Assembly: GCA_012064385.1 (NCBI GenBank)
Contig: QRDG01000131.1
Span: 986,557 to 1,050,556, forward strand
DNA length: 64,000 bases
Direction of reading: 5' to 3'
DNA from: Puccinellia tenuiflora
Taxonomy: Eukaryota; Streptophyta; Magnoliopsida; Poales; Poaceae
Made by a program: the position numbers and the translations under genes. The notes under the pieces were generated by a model, which saw nothing but the letters and a program-made list of their open reading frames with translations, was not told where the DNA came from and made no database searches. Below are positions 32,881-45,164 of this stretch, piece by piece; the first letter of the stretch is position 1, and the number at the start of each line of letters is the position of its first letter.

Positions 32881-33969
32881 AAAAGCATCTAAATTAGGGC
32901 GTCTCTACATGTCAATTTTGTTGTCGTGTTAGATTAATGACATGAAGTGAAAAATAAGAACATGCTAGATCTAGTCATAGGTAGAGGCTTGTCACTCCTC
33001 ATACCTTGCAACATGGTATTTTGGTTTATCCCTAGTGAGGTAACAAAGTAAGGTAAACACCCAATAGATCGCGATATTAAGTTGTCAGCTTATCACATCA
33101 CCACCCCCGTTACTCCAACTAATGCACATGTTCCCCCTCACACGCTCTCATAAACATGCTTGATCAAAACAAGGATACAAGAACGGGGTACATAATATGC
33201 ATCTACTTTCATAACTGAAATAAACATTGCAATCTCAACATATATTAACTCATAAAAAGATCCACCACAAAGGTAATACAACGATGACCATAATCATGTT
33301 CAGCAGCTCATATGGTGCTAATTAGTGAAGCTCAAGAGAGAGAGAGATATATATGCTACTGCCACAAACCCATAGTCCAGAGGTGGACTACTCCCTCTTC
33401 ATCATGGAGACGGTGGAGATGTCGATGGAGAAGAAGGAGACCTCTCCGGCAGCGCTCCACCGGAGTTTCCCCCCTCCAATCTGCAGCCTCCTGATCTCTG
33501 TTTCTTGTTTCTCTCGTGTGGCGGCTCTTTCTCCGAGAAACATCGGGGGGCTCTTTTTATAGGCGTTTTTAGGTCATGAGGAAGCTTCAGGAAGAAGGAT
33601 CGTCGCAAACGGGGCCACGAGGGCCAAAAGAGGTGGGCCCACGCGGCCCCTGTACCTGGCCGCGTGGGGCACCCTCTTTCGCCCCTCCGGCCTCCGTTTG
33701 CTTGCTTCCTTCGCTCCTAGGTCTTCCTCCTTCCAAAATAATGATCCCCGTAAATTTGCAGCTCATTATGACGTCGTTAAGACCCTGAAATAAATAAGGA
33801 AAGAAATATGGGTTTTCTGCCTGTGCAGGATTAATTCCATAAAAAGGGGAAATCATTATTAATTACCAAAAATTATTAAATAACAGTAATATACCCCTTA
33901 TATGATGCAAATATGAATGGAAAACAAGTGTTATAGTGCAAAGTTCATGTATGCATTTTACATGCATCA
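32881..33969 (-). repeat. Truncated 3' LTR of the third Athila-type element
   Basis: It matches 45116-46204 closely over its length. Its first 48 bp (32881-32928) correspond to the last bases of the CACTA element in the other LTR, ending ttgtcgtg, followed by tta where the other has taa. A TATA-like site lies at about 33555-33562. The promoter-proximal palindrome is at 33638-33648 and 33658-33668. A short ga repeat occurs near 33335-33350. Confidence 0.87.
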
Positions 33970-36354
33970 ACATCCCCAAGCTTAACTCATGCTCGTCCTC
34001 GAGTATGAAAGTGATAAAACTAACATGAACTTTGCAATATAATAACAACATGGATATAAAAGATGATTGCTACTTGTACATAAAGTCAAATGATTCATTA
34101 ATTCAAAGAAGTAGCAATATGCAAACAGTTTATAAAGTGATATCAAGTATTCAATGCAAGGATGTTCAATGATAGTTCACAAAGTGTAACATAAAAGATA
34201 GTAATATGGACCACAAGTATGCAATATGATAAGTAAGAACATCCTACATTGGTCATAGAGTGAAGATGAAAATCTGAAAGTAAAAGGTGGACACTTTGGA
34301 AAGGATATATAAATGAGTACAGGTAAAACATGCATAAGTTTCATCTATCCTCCAAACTATTCTACTTGAGTTATTGATTGCAATGGTAATACTTGGTGTC
34401 AAGCTCTCATTCCCCTATCATGGCATCTTGAATGATTAAAGTTAAATGTGAAAGCAAATATGAGTAGTGGCCTTGATAAAGTAAAGGTTAGATGTCTCAT
34501 GCCCCTTGAATACAAGTACCTACACCATGATTACTCATCTTGGGAAACAAAGCAAGTTTAAGTTATCTATCATTGTAAGTAATAATGGTATTATCAAGAG
34601 CCTCAGCTGGGGTACCTCTTGTCCCATGATATGGATCAAGCTCACATCAAAACAACAAGACAAACAAACATAATGAACAACCTCAACACCCTTTTTATTT
34701 ACCACTTGATATAGCTTTTTATTTTAGGGTGTATCACAGAAAGTTCAAAATAGCATGTAAGTAAATTTCCACCATGAATGATGCATGGCTTAGATTAGCG
34801 GCCCAGGTTTCTCTCTAACCATTTATACAAACTCATTTAAACTTACTTTATTTCCACATTATTTCACCATGATAGGCATCCATAAACAAAAGTACATGAT
34901 ATCAACTAAATAAATGATGGAACATGTTAAAAGCTTTGCATGTGACAGCACATATGGGCTAACTCCCAACCTTAAACATTTATCAAGACACTATCATCAT
35001 AATATTAATCACAATGGTTCATGTTTATTAAATGCAATAAAAATAAAGTGTGCATCAAGTTCGCGAGAGCTTTTTAACCAACTTTTCCCATTACAATAAA
35101 TAACATAATCATTTTCATTTAGAGGTATAGATAACACAAATAACATGGTAAACATACTTGGAATAGCATAAAGCTAATAGGTAGATATGGTGGACTCACT
35201 GGAAAAACTTTGGTTGAGGGTGCTGGAAACAAGTTTTTACTTGTTGGAATTTTTGGGTTAGCAAAAGGGAGAAAGATGACCATCTAGATGCATGCATGAG
35301 TGTCCATAGAACTAACTAATTCATGTCAAACAAGGTGAAATAACATACAGCATAAAAACATGAATAAAAGATAGCTCATGATAAAGCATTTGCAAATTAT
35401 TACTCATAAAGAAGCTCATGAATCATGCAACTATATGTGTCATTAAAAATCAACTTAGACATCCCTTTTCCCAATACAACAAAAGCATGCAAGATATTTC
35501 AACCCATATTTCCAGTAGCTTTCTCATATATAAATGATAGTGTGGTGGTCTCACAAAATAAAAATCAAGGCAAAAACAAACCAAAAAGACGCTCCAAGTT
35601 TATGCGATAAAGTGTTTCAAATGAAAAACAGAAGTTAGACGTGTGCAAACCGAGAGTATGTTGGTTCAGTGGGGATGTTCTCCACATCCCCAAGCTTATG
35701 GTTTTCACCATCCTTGGATAACTCATGGTGCATCTCCTCCAATCCCTATGAAAAAACTTCAAAACACTGTTTCTCCCATTTCTTTTCTGTGGGGTGATAT
35801 TAGTAGAGATAAACAAATAGGCTTCTTGCTGCATATAATCCATGGACTAAAATTCATATGAATGATCAAAGAGTGTATAATGTTGTATGCCCACTCATAA
35901 ACTCAATTGGATCAAAAAGATTCAACTCAAAAGTTCAAACTATGCATAAAACAATATGGGACAGAATCTGTCCAGAAAAACAGCAGCAGCAAAACGTATT
36001 TTTATGTCCCACTTAAACTCATCTAAAAATTCTGAAAGAATTCAGGCATACAGAGGATGAAAAGTTGCAGCCACAGTTAAAATATAAGCTAAATCAGAGT
36101 TACAGAATAGCAATGAAAAATCAAACCGTGCACAGACTTTGTGCAGGAATAAAATCTCCGAATAGAAGTAGCAACTTTTTCAAACCAAAATAGGTAAAAC
36201 TTGGCACTTTATTAAAAATTCCAGAAACTAAGCTAAGAAAACAATCTCTTGTTACATAAAGAGGACACAAAGAAAATCCAAATAAAAACAACCGGGTTGC
36301 CTCCCGTAAAGCGCTTTCTTTATAGTCATATAGCTAGGCTTACTTACTTGTTGT
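33970..36354 (-). other. Non-coding 3' internal region of the third Athila-type element
   Basis: There is no pol or ORF-1-like frame. It holds the polypurine tract by the LTR (ccccaagctt at 33974-33983), a second copy with a hairpin (35671-35697) and the block homologous to 29440-29820 of the 22558 element, with 58 bp identical at 34750-34807. Confidence 0.8.
35671..35697 (-). repeat. Internal polypurine-like motif with hairpin
   Basis: ggggatgt-tctcc-acatcccc (35671-35692) is a perfect 8-bp stem that merges into ccccaagctt (35688-35697), about 1.7 kb from the 3' LTR, matching the layout at 13329-13355 and 28546-28570. Confidence 0.75.
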
Positions 36355-38322
36355 TTACCGAAGATGAAGCTCATGAGGGAGCTTAAAAGTTGTGCCCTTC
36401 TTCCTTGGGAAGTGTTCCATGCATTTCTTATGTGGAAACTGAAACTTCACATTCCCTTCCATTGAATCAATAATAGCCCCTGTGGTACGAAGAAAAGGTC
36501 TTCCAAGAATAATAGGACTAGAGGTTTTATTCTCCATATCCATGATTAGAAAATCCACAGGTACAAAAGTCATATGTAACTCTACCATAACATCACTTAC
36601 TTTTCCTAAAGCACGTTTAATGGTATTATCAGCAAGTGCAAGTTCAACAGTGCATTTTTCAATATTCTTTAATTCAAGTACTTCATATAATTCTTTAGAT
36701 AAAATAGAGACACTAGATCCTAGATCAAGTATGGCATGGTGTGTCTCTTTTCCAATAGTTACTATCACATTGGGGATCCATATATCCCCGAGCTTAGGTG
36801 GTATCATAGCTTCTTGATTGTATCTAGCAATTTTTTCTTTCAAGACATGATTAGCAATATAGGAACCAAAACCAGATTGGTTAACATCAATAGAAGGATC
36901 ACTTGCAAATTTTTGTAAGATAGATATTAATTCATGCAAGGTACAATTCTCTAAATCAAGCAAAGGATCATTAACTTCACTAAGCATTTTAACTTTTTCA
37001 ACTTTTCTTTCATCATGTTCAGTTTTACTAACTTCTTCTTTTAAAGCCATAAGATGAGACATAAAAGGCAACAGATATTCAGGATAATTTAGCAATTCAT
37101 TCAGAGTTTCCTCCAAAGTAAGAGGAACATTTTCAGCAATATTAATAGAATTCAATCCAACCACAGGTGGTGCTTGTGGTTTTCCAGCAGACATACTCAA
37201 TAAAGTGGCTTGATTATCAGCAAGTTTTGAAAGGGCTTTGTCTAGTCCTGCAGCTTGGAGTTGTAAGTTTTTAATATCAGAACTAATAGAAGCAACAGAC
37301 TTATTCAACTCTTGTATCATGGTATTATGACTAGCAACTTGTTCCATAAGAATTTTATTAGCCTCAAAATTATCATTACTTGATGACACAGGCTTCCATT
37401 TATCATTAGCATTAGGATATGCAACAAAAGGCCGATTGTTGGGAACATATGGAGGTTTATTATAAGAATTATAATTGTTGTTACCATACCCATTGTTTCC
37501 ATAATTCCTAATGAAGTTGACATCAATATTTTCAGAGTTATTACCAACTAGTTCTTGCAAAGGAATATTTTCAACACTAGGTTTATTAAGCAAAGCAAGA
37601 ATAGTATCCATCTTAGATGACAAATCATGAGTTTCTTCTATGGAGTTTACTTTCTTAGATGAACTAGGTGCTCTATCAGTATGCCATTGACTATAGTTTT
37701 GCAAAATGCTTTCCAATATATTCTTAGCCTCTACTATAGTTTTTCCCATAAAAGCACCTCCAGCAGCAGAATCAAGCATATTTCTAGACATGTAATTCAG
37801 ACCATTATAAAAAGAGTGTAGTATGGTCCATTCATTAACTCCATGTGATGGGCAAGTTCTAAGCATAAGTTTTATCCTATCCCAAGCCATAGCAACATGT
37901 TCATTTTCATTTTGCCTAAAAGATAGAATATTGTTTCTATTTTGCAAAATTTTAACAGGAGGATAATATTTCTTAATGAAAGCTTCTTTCAGATCATTCC
38001 AAGTTTTAATGCTATCAGTAGGTAATGAATGCAGCCACTCCTTAGCTTTTCCTCTAAGTGAGAAAGGAAATAATTTCAGTTTTAGAACATCACTTTAAAC
38101 ATTCTTAAATTTTTGCATGTCACAGATTTCAACAAAATCATGAAGATGCATAGAGGCATCCTCCACAGCACTACCACCAAATTGCTCCCTAGTTATCAAG
38201 TTCAACAAACTAGGACTTACTTCATAGCTATCAGCTTGTATCTCAGGTGTAGTAATAGGTTTAGCAATAAATTGATCATTTGGAGTATTTGTGTAGTCAC
38301 ACAACTTAGTCCTATCACCCAT
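36355..38322 (-). pseudogene. Gag-protease of the third Athila-type element (one in-frame stop)
   Basis: A single frame of 656 codons begins at ATG 38320-38322 (MGDRTKLCDYTNTP). It contains the capsid core (LKLFPFSLRGKAKEWL, FIKKYYPPVK, HVAMAWDRIKLML), an Asn/Tyr-rich linker and a protease (AILDLGSSVSILS, PIILGRPFLRT). It is interrupted only by TAA at 38095-38097. The start codon lies inside the TSD of a solo LTR that separates it from its leader. The protein is closely related in layout to the remnant at 14062-15999. Confidence 0.88.
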
Positions 38323-38323
38323 T

Positions 38324-41300
38324 TGTAGCGGACCTGCACTTAAAATTTGGCAAGATCCCTGTGTATAGTGCTAGTCCCTGGATCGAATCGCTAGCACACA
38401 CAGTTTACGATGAATACCATAACATTGTATCAATTTATTACACGAATGGTCCAGATTTTACAAATATCCAGTACAACTTGCATAGCTCAAGGCTAGCATT
38501 TTACAAAGATCATCACAGCGGAAATAAAATTAGCAATGAGCCTCCATCATCTTCATGTGCCACAGGCGAACATGTTGGTTGCAGACTCGAAACCCGTAAT
38601 CGAAACCTCACTCAGCGTCGGAGCATCCTGCAACAATAAAAATGTTGCAGCAAGGTGGGTCAGAACCATATGAATGGATCTGGCAAGTGTCACTTTGTGG
38701 ACTCATATGGGAAAACTCTAATAACCTATATGCATATTTGGCTTGTGGAGTTTGAAGGCTGATTTGCATAAAGCCAAATTTTCCTATCTCTTTTCAAAAA
38801 CACTTTTTCATCTAAACGAGACAAGTATGGTATGACAACCATCGTCTCAACTACCCTGGTTCACCCCTCAAAATTTTAACTTAGAGAAATTAGAATGATG
38901 AGATCTTCCGTTGACATCCTCGTCCAGCTGCTCAGATTCGTCCGTAACCGGGGACACAGCAAAGTACTCAGATTTGACACTCTGCAGAGGTTGTGCACGT
39001 TCACCACAAGACTCCATCAGCCCATTCTGACCTTGACCTTCTTGAAGTAAAAAGGAAAGGAGAAGATGGAGCCGGGATCTTTCAGAGGAGCTTTCCCATA
39101 CCGATGGCCAAACAATACCTCCTACCACCCCTACATCTGCTTGTTCGACCGGTCAGGTCTACTCAACATACTCAATCCAGACAGAGCCCATATGACTTGT
39201 GGCTGCACGGTAAGCTAACTAAGACCTGGAGTAACTTCGATCTCTTTGTTCCTGGGTGGCTTTCCGCAAGTGTGATTCATCCTCCTAAGTCAGGGGACCA
39301 CGTATGATCCTTCCTCCCAAAGTAGGGAATCACCCTCTTCTACAATTCATCCTCCCGTATATGGGGAATTGCTTTATTCCAACCACCCACCCAGGTAGTT
39401 AATTTACTTAGTAGAATTTTTATTAGCTTTTCATACAAAAACACATAGCATAGCATTTCCATAATTCTACAAAGTTATAATAGGATTCTAGACCAACTAG
39501 TATAGGGTACTACTCTAAACAGTTTAGCATAGCAGTACTAATAACACCTATCATGCTTTTGCTAAGATAAAACACTAACATGCATATAGTCAAAATAATA
39601 GGTGAAATTCATGAGTGTGCCACTTGCCTTGGAAGCAGGAGGAGTAGGAGCAACAGTTGATAAAATCCCCGGGCTCTCCGAAAGGTCTATCAAATAAAAC
39701 AAGCCACACATAAACATACAAACAAAATAACAATACAATAAAATATGCTATTCATGAAACGCAATTAAAATCATAAGAAACATATTACACTAAATTTTCT
39801 GGTTTATGAAAACATGCATGAAGTCAAAATGCAATTAAAACCATTTTTACTAATACAGCAAAATAAAACAAATCCCAAAAAGGGCATAAACACTAAATTA
39901 AAACTATTGTTAAGCAAATAATTACAGAAAAATATGGGAGTGATCTTACTGGACAGAGGGTCTCGAAACTAAGCTACTGCAATTGGATTCACTCAAAAAG
40001 GTTTTGTAGAACTCTTTTTATAGCTTAAACAAGTTAATCAAGATTCTGCTAATAACAAGTGTGTGCATGTGTCAAAAGTTAACAAAAATTATACTACTGG
40101 ATTCTACTCCTTTTTGTGAATCCATATACATCAAAATCACTGGGTTTGAAGTTGTGGTTCAAGAGATATGAATTTTTCAAGTTTTGGTGTAATTCTGCCT
40201 AAAAACAGAAAAACAGAGAAAAAGGATAAAAGAAAGGCCGACGTGGCGCTTCCTCATTGGCCCGTACCGATTCCGTGCGGATCGGCTCAGGAGCCGCTGG
40301 ATCTAAATAAAACGAACGGCCGAGATCTTCCCGTACCGGTTCGGGATTTAAACAGAACGTGGCCGTCAGATCTAGATCTGACGGACCAGGATCTAGGGTT
40401 TTGGGGCAGGGCGGCCGGAGTTACTCCGGTGACCCGAGACGGCCGCGACGCGCACAGCATCGGCGTTCCGGTGAAAAGGAAGGACTAGGTGCGGGATTTC
40501 ATTACCAAAAGATGCAGGGGAACGAGGCGCTGTTGGTGGCGAGACGACGATCTCCGGCGTGTCCTGCTCCTCCTGGAATCGCTCGTCGGAGCCGAAGATG
40601 GCGTCGGTTGGCTTCGGGTGATCACGCGCCCATCGATCTAGCACACAAACCCAAACCGGACTAGGTCAGGGAGATGCGCAAGGAAAGAATATGAAGAAAA
40701 AGAGAGAGGGGAGGGCTCGGGATCGACGCAAACCTCCGGAATCGAAGAAGCTCGCCGGCGGCAGTGGAGGAACTCCGCAGAAGAAATTGAGTAGCCCTGT
40801 GGCTTTCAAACTAGGATTTGTGGGGGAAAAGGCAGAGGGGAGGCCGGGGCTTAAGAAGAGGTGCACGGCGCGGTGATTTTGGTCTTAAACGCCCGGAATC
40901 AATTCGATTGATTCGGCCGTTCATGGACGTGGTCGCGGGCGTGATTTGGGGGCGGGGAAGGAGACGGTGACGTGGTCTGATGGGTGGGGCCGGCGTGCAG
41001 CGGGAGGGGAGAGGGGTGCGGGCTGCGGGGACGATGTTGGGCCGGTACTGTGCTGGCTGGCTCGGGCTGGCCTCTTCTATATTTTTTTTGACTCTTTTTC
41101 TTTTTCTAAAAGCTAAAACTTTTATAACTTTTCCATAACTCATCCAAATGGATTCAGACAAAATTGTAAATTTTTGTAAAAATAATCTTTATCAAAATAT
41201 ACCATTTGGGAACAATGAAATACAAAAAAAATTACCAAAATACCACCGGTGCAAAATTGGTATTATTTGATATGTTTCCCAAATATGATAAATAGGCCAA

Positions 41301-41463
41301 ATAAATTATTTTCTTTTGAGAATTTTTATAAAACCAGAAACACCAATGCACATATGCAATGAAATCATGAATGCCATGCTTGTTTGGAAATTTCAAAACA
41401 TAATTTTCAAAAAGTTTTTGATATTTCAGAAATTTCAAAATTTGAAAATCTTGGGATGTTACA
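38324..41463 (-). repeat. Solo LTR of a chromovirus-like Gypsy element (3140 bp)
   Basis: On the minus strand it runs from TGTAACATCCCAAG to CCGCTACA and is flanked by ccatt (38319-38323 and 41464-41468). No internal domain is present, so it arose by recombination between the two LTRs of a full element. The terminal sequence resembles the solo LTR at 51295 and the chromovirus LTR ends. A GC-rich block (about 40230-41080) holds short frames on both strands that I regard as chance. Confidence 0.88.
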
Positions 41464-41468
41464 CCATT

Positions 41469-41784
41469 TTAGCAAGTTTTTATGTGTTTTTAATTTTTTA
41501 TGCAAAACTGAAAATAAAATGACACTAAATAATGCAAACCGAATTAACTAATGCAAAACTGAAAATAAAATATGCAAACCGAAATCTAAAAATGATATGC
41601 AAGACAATAACAAAACAAAATAAAATGCTTGAAGGTAAAGATGGAAAAGATGATGCTCACGTAGGTGCAACCTCCCCAAGCTTAGGTGTTAGCACAAGTT
41701 GGTGATGAAGTTGACTTTGTTGTGATATCCTTGGATAAAACCTTCCAGCTATGATTCCCTGGAAACGGCGCCAGAAAAAACACG
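41469..41784 (-). promoter_or_regulatory. Leader and primer binding site of the third Athila-type element
   Basis: On the minus strand TGGCGCCGTTTCCAGGGAA (about 41758-41776) lies next to the 5' LTR and is an Athila-type tRNA-Asp primer site. The leader between it and the solo LTR has a further ccccaagctt motif at about 41674-41683 and repeated aatgcaaaactgaaaataaaat units (about 41498-41575). Confidence 0.8.
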
Positions 41785-42522
41785 TGATGACGGAATTGAT
41801 GAGAGTGTTTCTCCCTCAACTACGCCAACAAGCACTCTTGATACCCTGAAAGGAAAATAATATATGGGATAGGTTGAGCCTCCAAGTGCAGAGTATGTAG
41901 AAGTGGAAGTTTTTTCCCCACGAGGGTGACTCGAGGGTTTAATATCAAACGCTCGGGGAATCAGTAGTGGGGATTTTATCTCCTTGTCCTTCTCTAGATT
42001 TCCTGCAAACAAAGTAGATTGCTTTGTGCCCTCAACCTCACCAAGTGGTTGTCAAGCACAAGGTGTGAGAATGATATTAAGATAATAATGAATGCAAAAT
42101 AGTAAATAAATATGCAATGGTGGTAAGTAGTAATGCAAGGATGATAGTAATGATGATGGATGATATTTTTGGGGTTTTTATATGTGTATGCAATGAATAA
42201 AGTGTTTTTGTATTTTCTGATTTTAAAATGGCTGAATGTAGAAAATGCTTAAAAGTGGTTGGAAAGTTGTTTCTTATGATTAAAAATGGGCCGGGGTTCA
42301 TGGTTTCACACATGCACTCTCTCTTTAATATAGTGTGGCAAATAAGTAGACATAGGATTAACATATGAGATTGCAAACAGGTTTAATGATATGTTACTAA
42401 TTATATGGGCATCACGTCCTAACATAGAGACATTTTGATTATTAGTCTCACTTATACTCCACCAATATGCGAACTAAATCATAACACCTCAGTAATTAAG
42501 ATGACTCAGAGTGTAGCCTTAA

Positions 42523-45164
42523 CACTACAACAAACTAATCATGTAGAGACGCCTAATCTAATGGTTAGAGGCGCTTTATTTCATCTCTATAGCACCATAG
42601 AGTCGCCTTTGTAAAACATCTCTTGGGCGTCTTCCCATGCACCGTCACAAAGATCGAAGGGACGCTTTGCCATGCGTGTCTAGAAAAGATGAGACGCTCA
42701 TATTGCATCTCTACGTGCTTAGAGATGCTTTGACATATGGATTATGATGACGTCTTTACAATCCCTACCCACGTGCTATTGCGTCTCAAATAAATTCGGG
42801 TATATATGCATCCATAATTAATACGGGTATATCTTTGTGTTGCATCAGACCCATGACAACATTCAATTTTATTTTATTTGATATAAAAAAATTTGCCGAT
42901 CAAATCTACTGATGATTCATCACGTATTACAAACTATAAAGTTGCTCCACACATACATAGAAGAGCCACACCAACAAAATCAGTTAGGGGAGAAGTAATT
43001 ATAGTTTTAAAGAGAAAATAGAGTTGAGGACAGGTTCAAGCATCCAGGATGTGCAAACGCACATGAAAAAAATCATTCAAATTTACATATTTTTTATATT
43101 TTTCTGTCCCCAATAGTATGAACTATCTATACATGGAGACATCAAATATCTTCTCAACGTCCATTGCATTTGTAGATGTCATCCAATATCTTCTCCAGAT
43201 CCACTGCATTTGTATTTGCTAGATGTTATTTATTTTCATCCAACAACCTGCAAGCATCATTTATAAAAAAATGTTAGTGTGTTCCCTAGAAAAAATTAAC
43301 ACATAAACTTCATATAATGAAACTTGATGAGTGTTGGCGAATTACCCATACATAATAACTAGTTTTCAGAAGGAAAGTAAAAACAGTTATGAGATATTAA
43401 TTACTCAATCTGTTTCACATCAAATATTTGATTGTATTAATGGTTCCTCTTCACGATTGGCATACTATCTCATTTCCACATTTAAGTTTTCTGGCTTAAG
43501 ATAAGGAGAGATCATATGGAAATACAAAGTATTAGTATACATACCTGCAATAGGCGGTTTAATTTGCTGCCCCATTGCATGACAAATGCTCCTTCTTTTC
43601 TCCTCTTTTTCCCTCCTAATGCACTAATAGCATTGCCAAGAGCAAGGCATCCTCTTCTCCTTTGTGGAACTTCAGGTCCTCTTTTGTTCATATATATCGT
43701 CAGATTGTTGATGGAAAGCACATACATCTACATCAAATAGAATCTCACGTGGAGGAGATAGTGATTGGCACACTTCATCATCATCTAAACAATAGATGCA
43801 CTTCCAGATTTAATAAAAAATATAATATAGCCTATAATGCATCTAGAAGAGAATATGAGTCCATGACAGGGGGGAAATCTGATAGAGGTTTGGTACCTTG
43901 TGCATTCGAATTCTGGGCAGCAATAAAACTTCATAAAAATAGCTATTTTAGCCCAGCTTCAGTAACCTGATGCCATGTTGTAGCTGTGAACGGAAACAGA
44001 GACAAACTTCATCTTAGTAAATTTATCTAACACCCTATCTGCATGTATATAGGGCGGAAAGAAATGGTGGTCAAACCTCTTTACATGAAGTAAGAATCCT
44101 AGCTCCAACTACAACACATTAAGAGTTGGTAAGTTGTCAAACGATATCAAGACTTTGTTAGAAAATTATGAAACCAGTGTGAAGATAAGACATGTTATCA
44201 TACATTTTCTCGGCACTTCTGTACTTGGCAAAATTCATCATCTTATCCCTGAAAAAATACATAAGTAAACTAGATAAGTAACTAATTAGTACTACAATGA
44301 CTCCAAAAGGAATAGGCCCGTAGTTTAGATCGTGATATCATCGAATTTGCATTTTATCTTAATGATACCATGTCAGTTACAGGTTTTAAGTATTTACACT
44401 CACAAATTTGGCTACAGTAACCTACAGATTGCAGCAAGATAGAGTTCTACGTTAAGTGGTGCTAATGTTACAGAAAAAGATTTGCACCAAGAGCTGGTTT
44501 GGTTGAACAAAAAGAATGAAGTACTTATCTTCCTGTCATCTCGTAATTGTGTCGATTGCAGACTGCCTAGTACCGTTGACTATTCCAAACACATATACGC
44601 AGAAACGTACCAGGATGAGATTACATTGGTATAAGTACATACCAGTGGCACCTTCACTGCATGGGTGGGCCTGTGAAGGGTAGAGGAGGAAGATGCAGCA
44701 GTCAGGGTGAGGACACCGTCGCATCGAGGCAGGCTGGATCGGATCGCCGTGTAGCCTGGCACCAGCTTTCTCGACCGGACGGAGACCCAGTACCAACTCG
44801 GGAGGCGGTGCCATAGAGGAGAGAGGAGGCACAGCTAGTGGATGTGTAGAATTTGCTGGAGAGATACCGCCGGGGATCTGGAGGCGGCGGCGCTAGGTTT
44901 CCATGGACAGTTCGTGTTTTTTCTAGATGTATCTTTTCGTGCCTTGGTGATTTGAAACGGGAGATATATTTTGTGCGTGGTCACGGGTGGTTTCTTTAGA
45001 TTATTTGGGGGAATTTTTAGAGTGGGTACCGGGAAATTCTCACGGTGGGACGACTAGCAAAACGTCTTCAACATCGTCTCTATTCGCGGGTTGGATTATC
45101 ACGTAAAGACGAATACAAAAGCGTCTAAATTAGGGCGTCTCTACATGTCAATTTTGTTGTAGTG
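42523..45164. mobile_element. Non-autonomous CACTA DNA transposon (2642 bp)
   Basis: Ends are CACTACAACAAA and TTTGTTGTAGTG-type inverted repeats, extended by atgtagagacgcc on the left and ggcgtctctacat on the right, and it is flanked by taa (42520-42522 and 45165-45167). Subterminal regions carry many gacgc or gcgtc motifs (42550-42770 and 45050-45145), the usual transposase-binding repeats of CACTA elements. No transposase frame is visible, so it is non-autonomous. The interior has a GC-rich part near 44640-44900 with a gene-like look. Confidence 0.9.
44536..44832 (-). other. Possible captured gene fragment inside the CACTA element
   Basis: A minus-strand frame opens near 44814-44832 (Met-Ala-Pro-Pro) in a GC-rich setting and reads to a sequence resembling a 5' splice site, CTG then GTATGT (GT complement at 44641-44642), after which the base composition becomes AT-rich. 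CACTA elements often carry host gene fragments. I do not recognise the protein, and the frame could be chance. Confidence 0.3.

Noticed and set aside
33335..33352. Microsatellite (ga)n(ta)n
   Set aside because: It is a short tract that is part of the LTR and recurs in the partner LTR at about 45570; not an independent feature.
40168..41161. Cluster of open frames of 60-116 residues suggesting a host gene
   Set aside because: They lie in the GC-rich part of a solo LTR with clear ends and TSD, overlap on both strands and have no recognisable domain.
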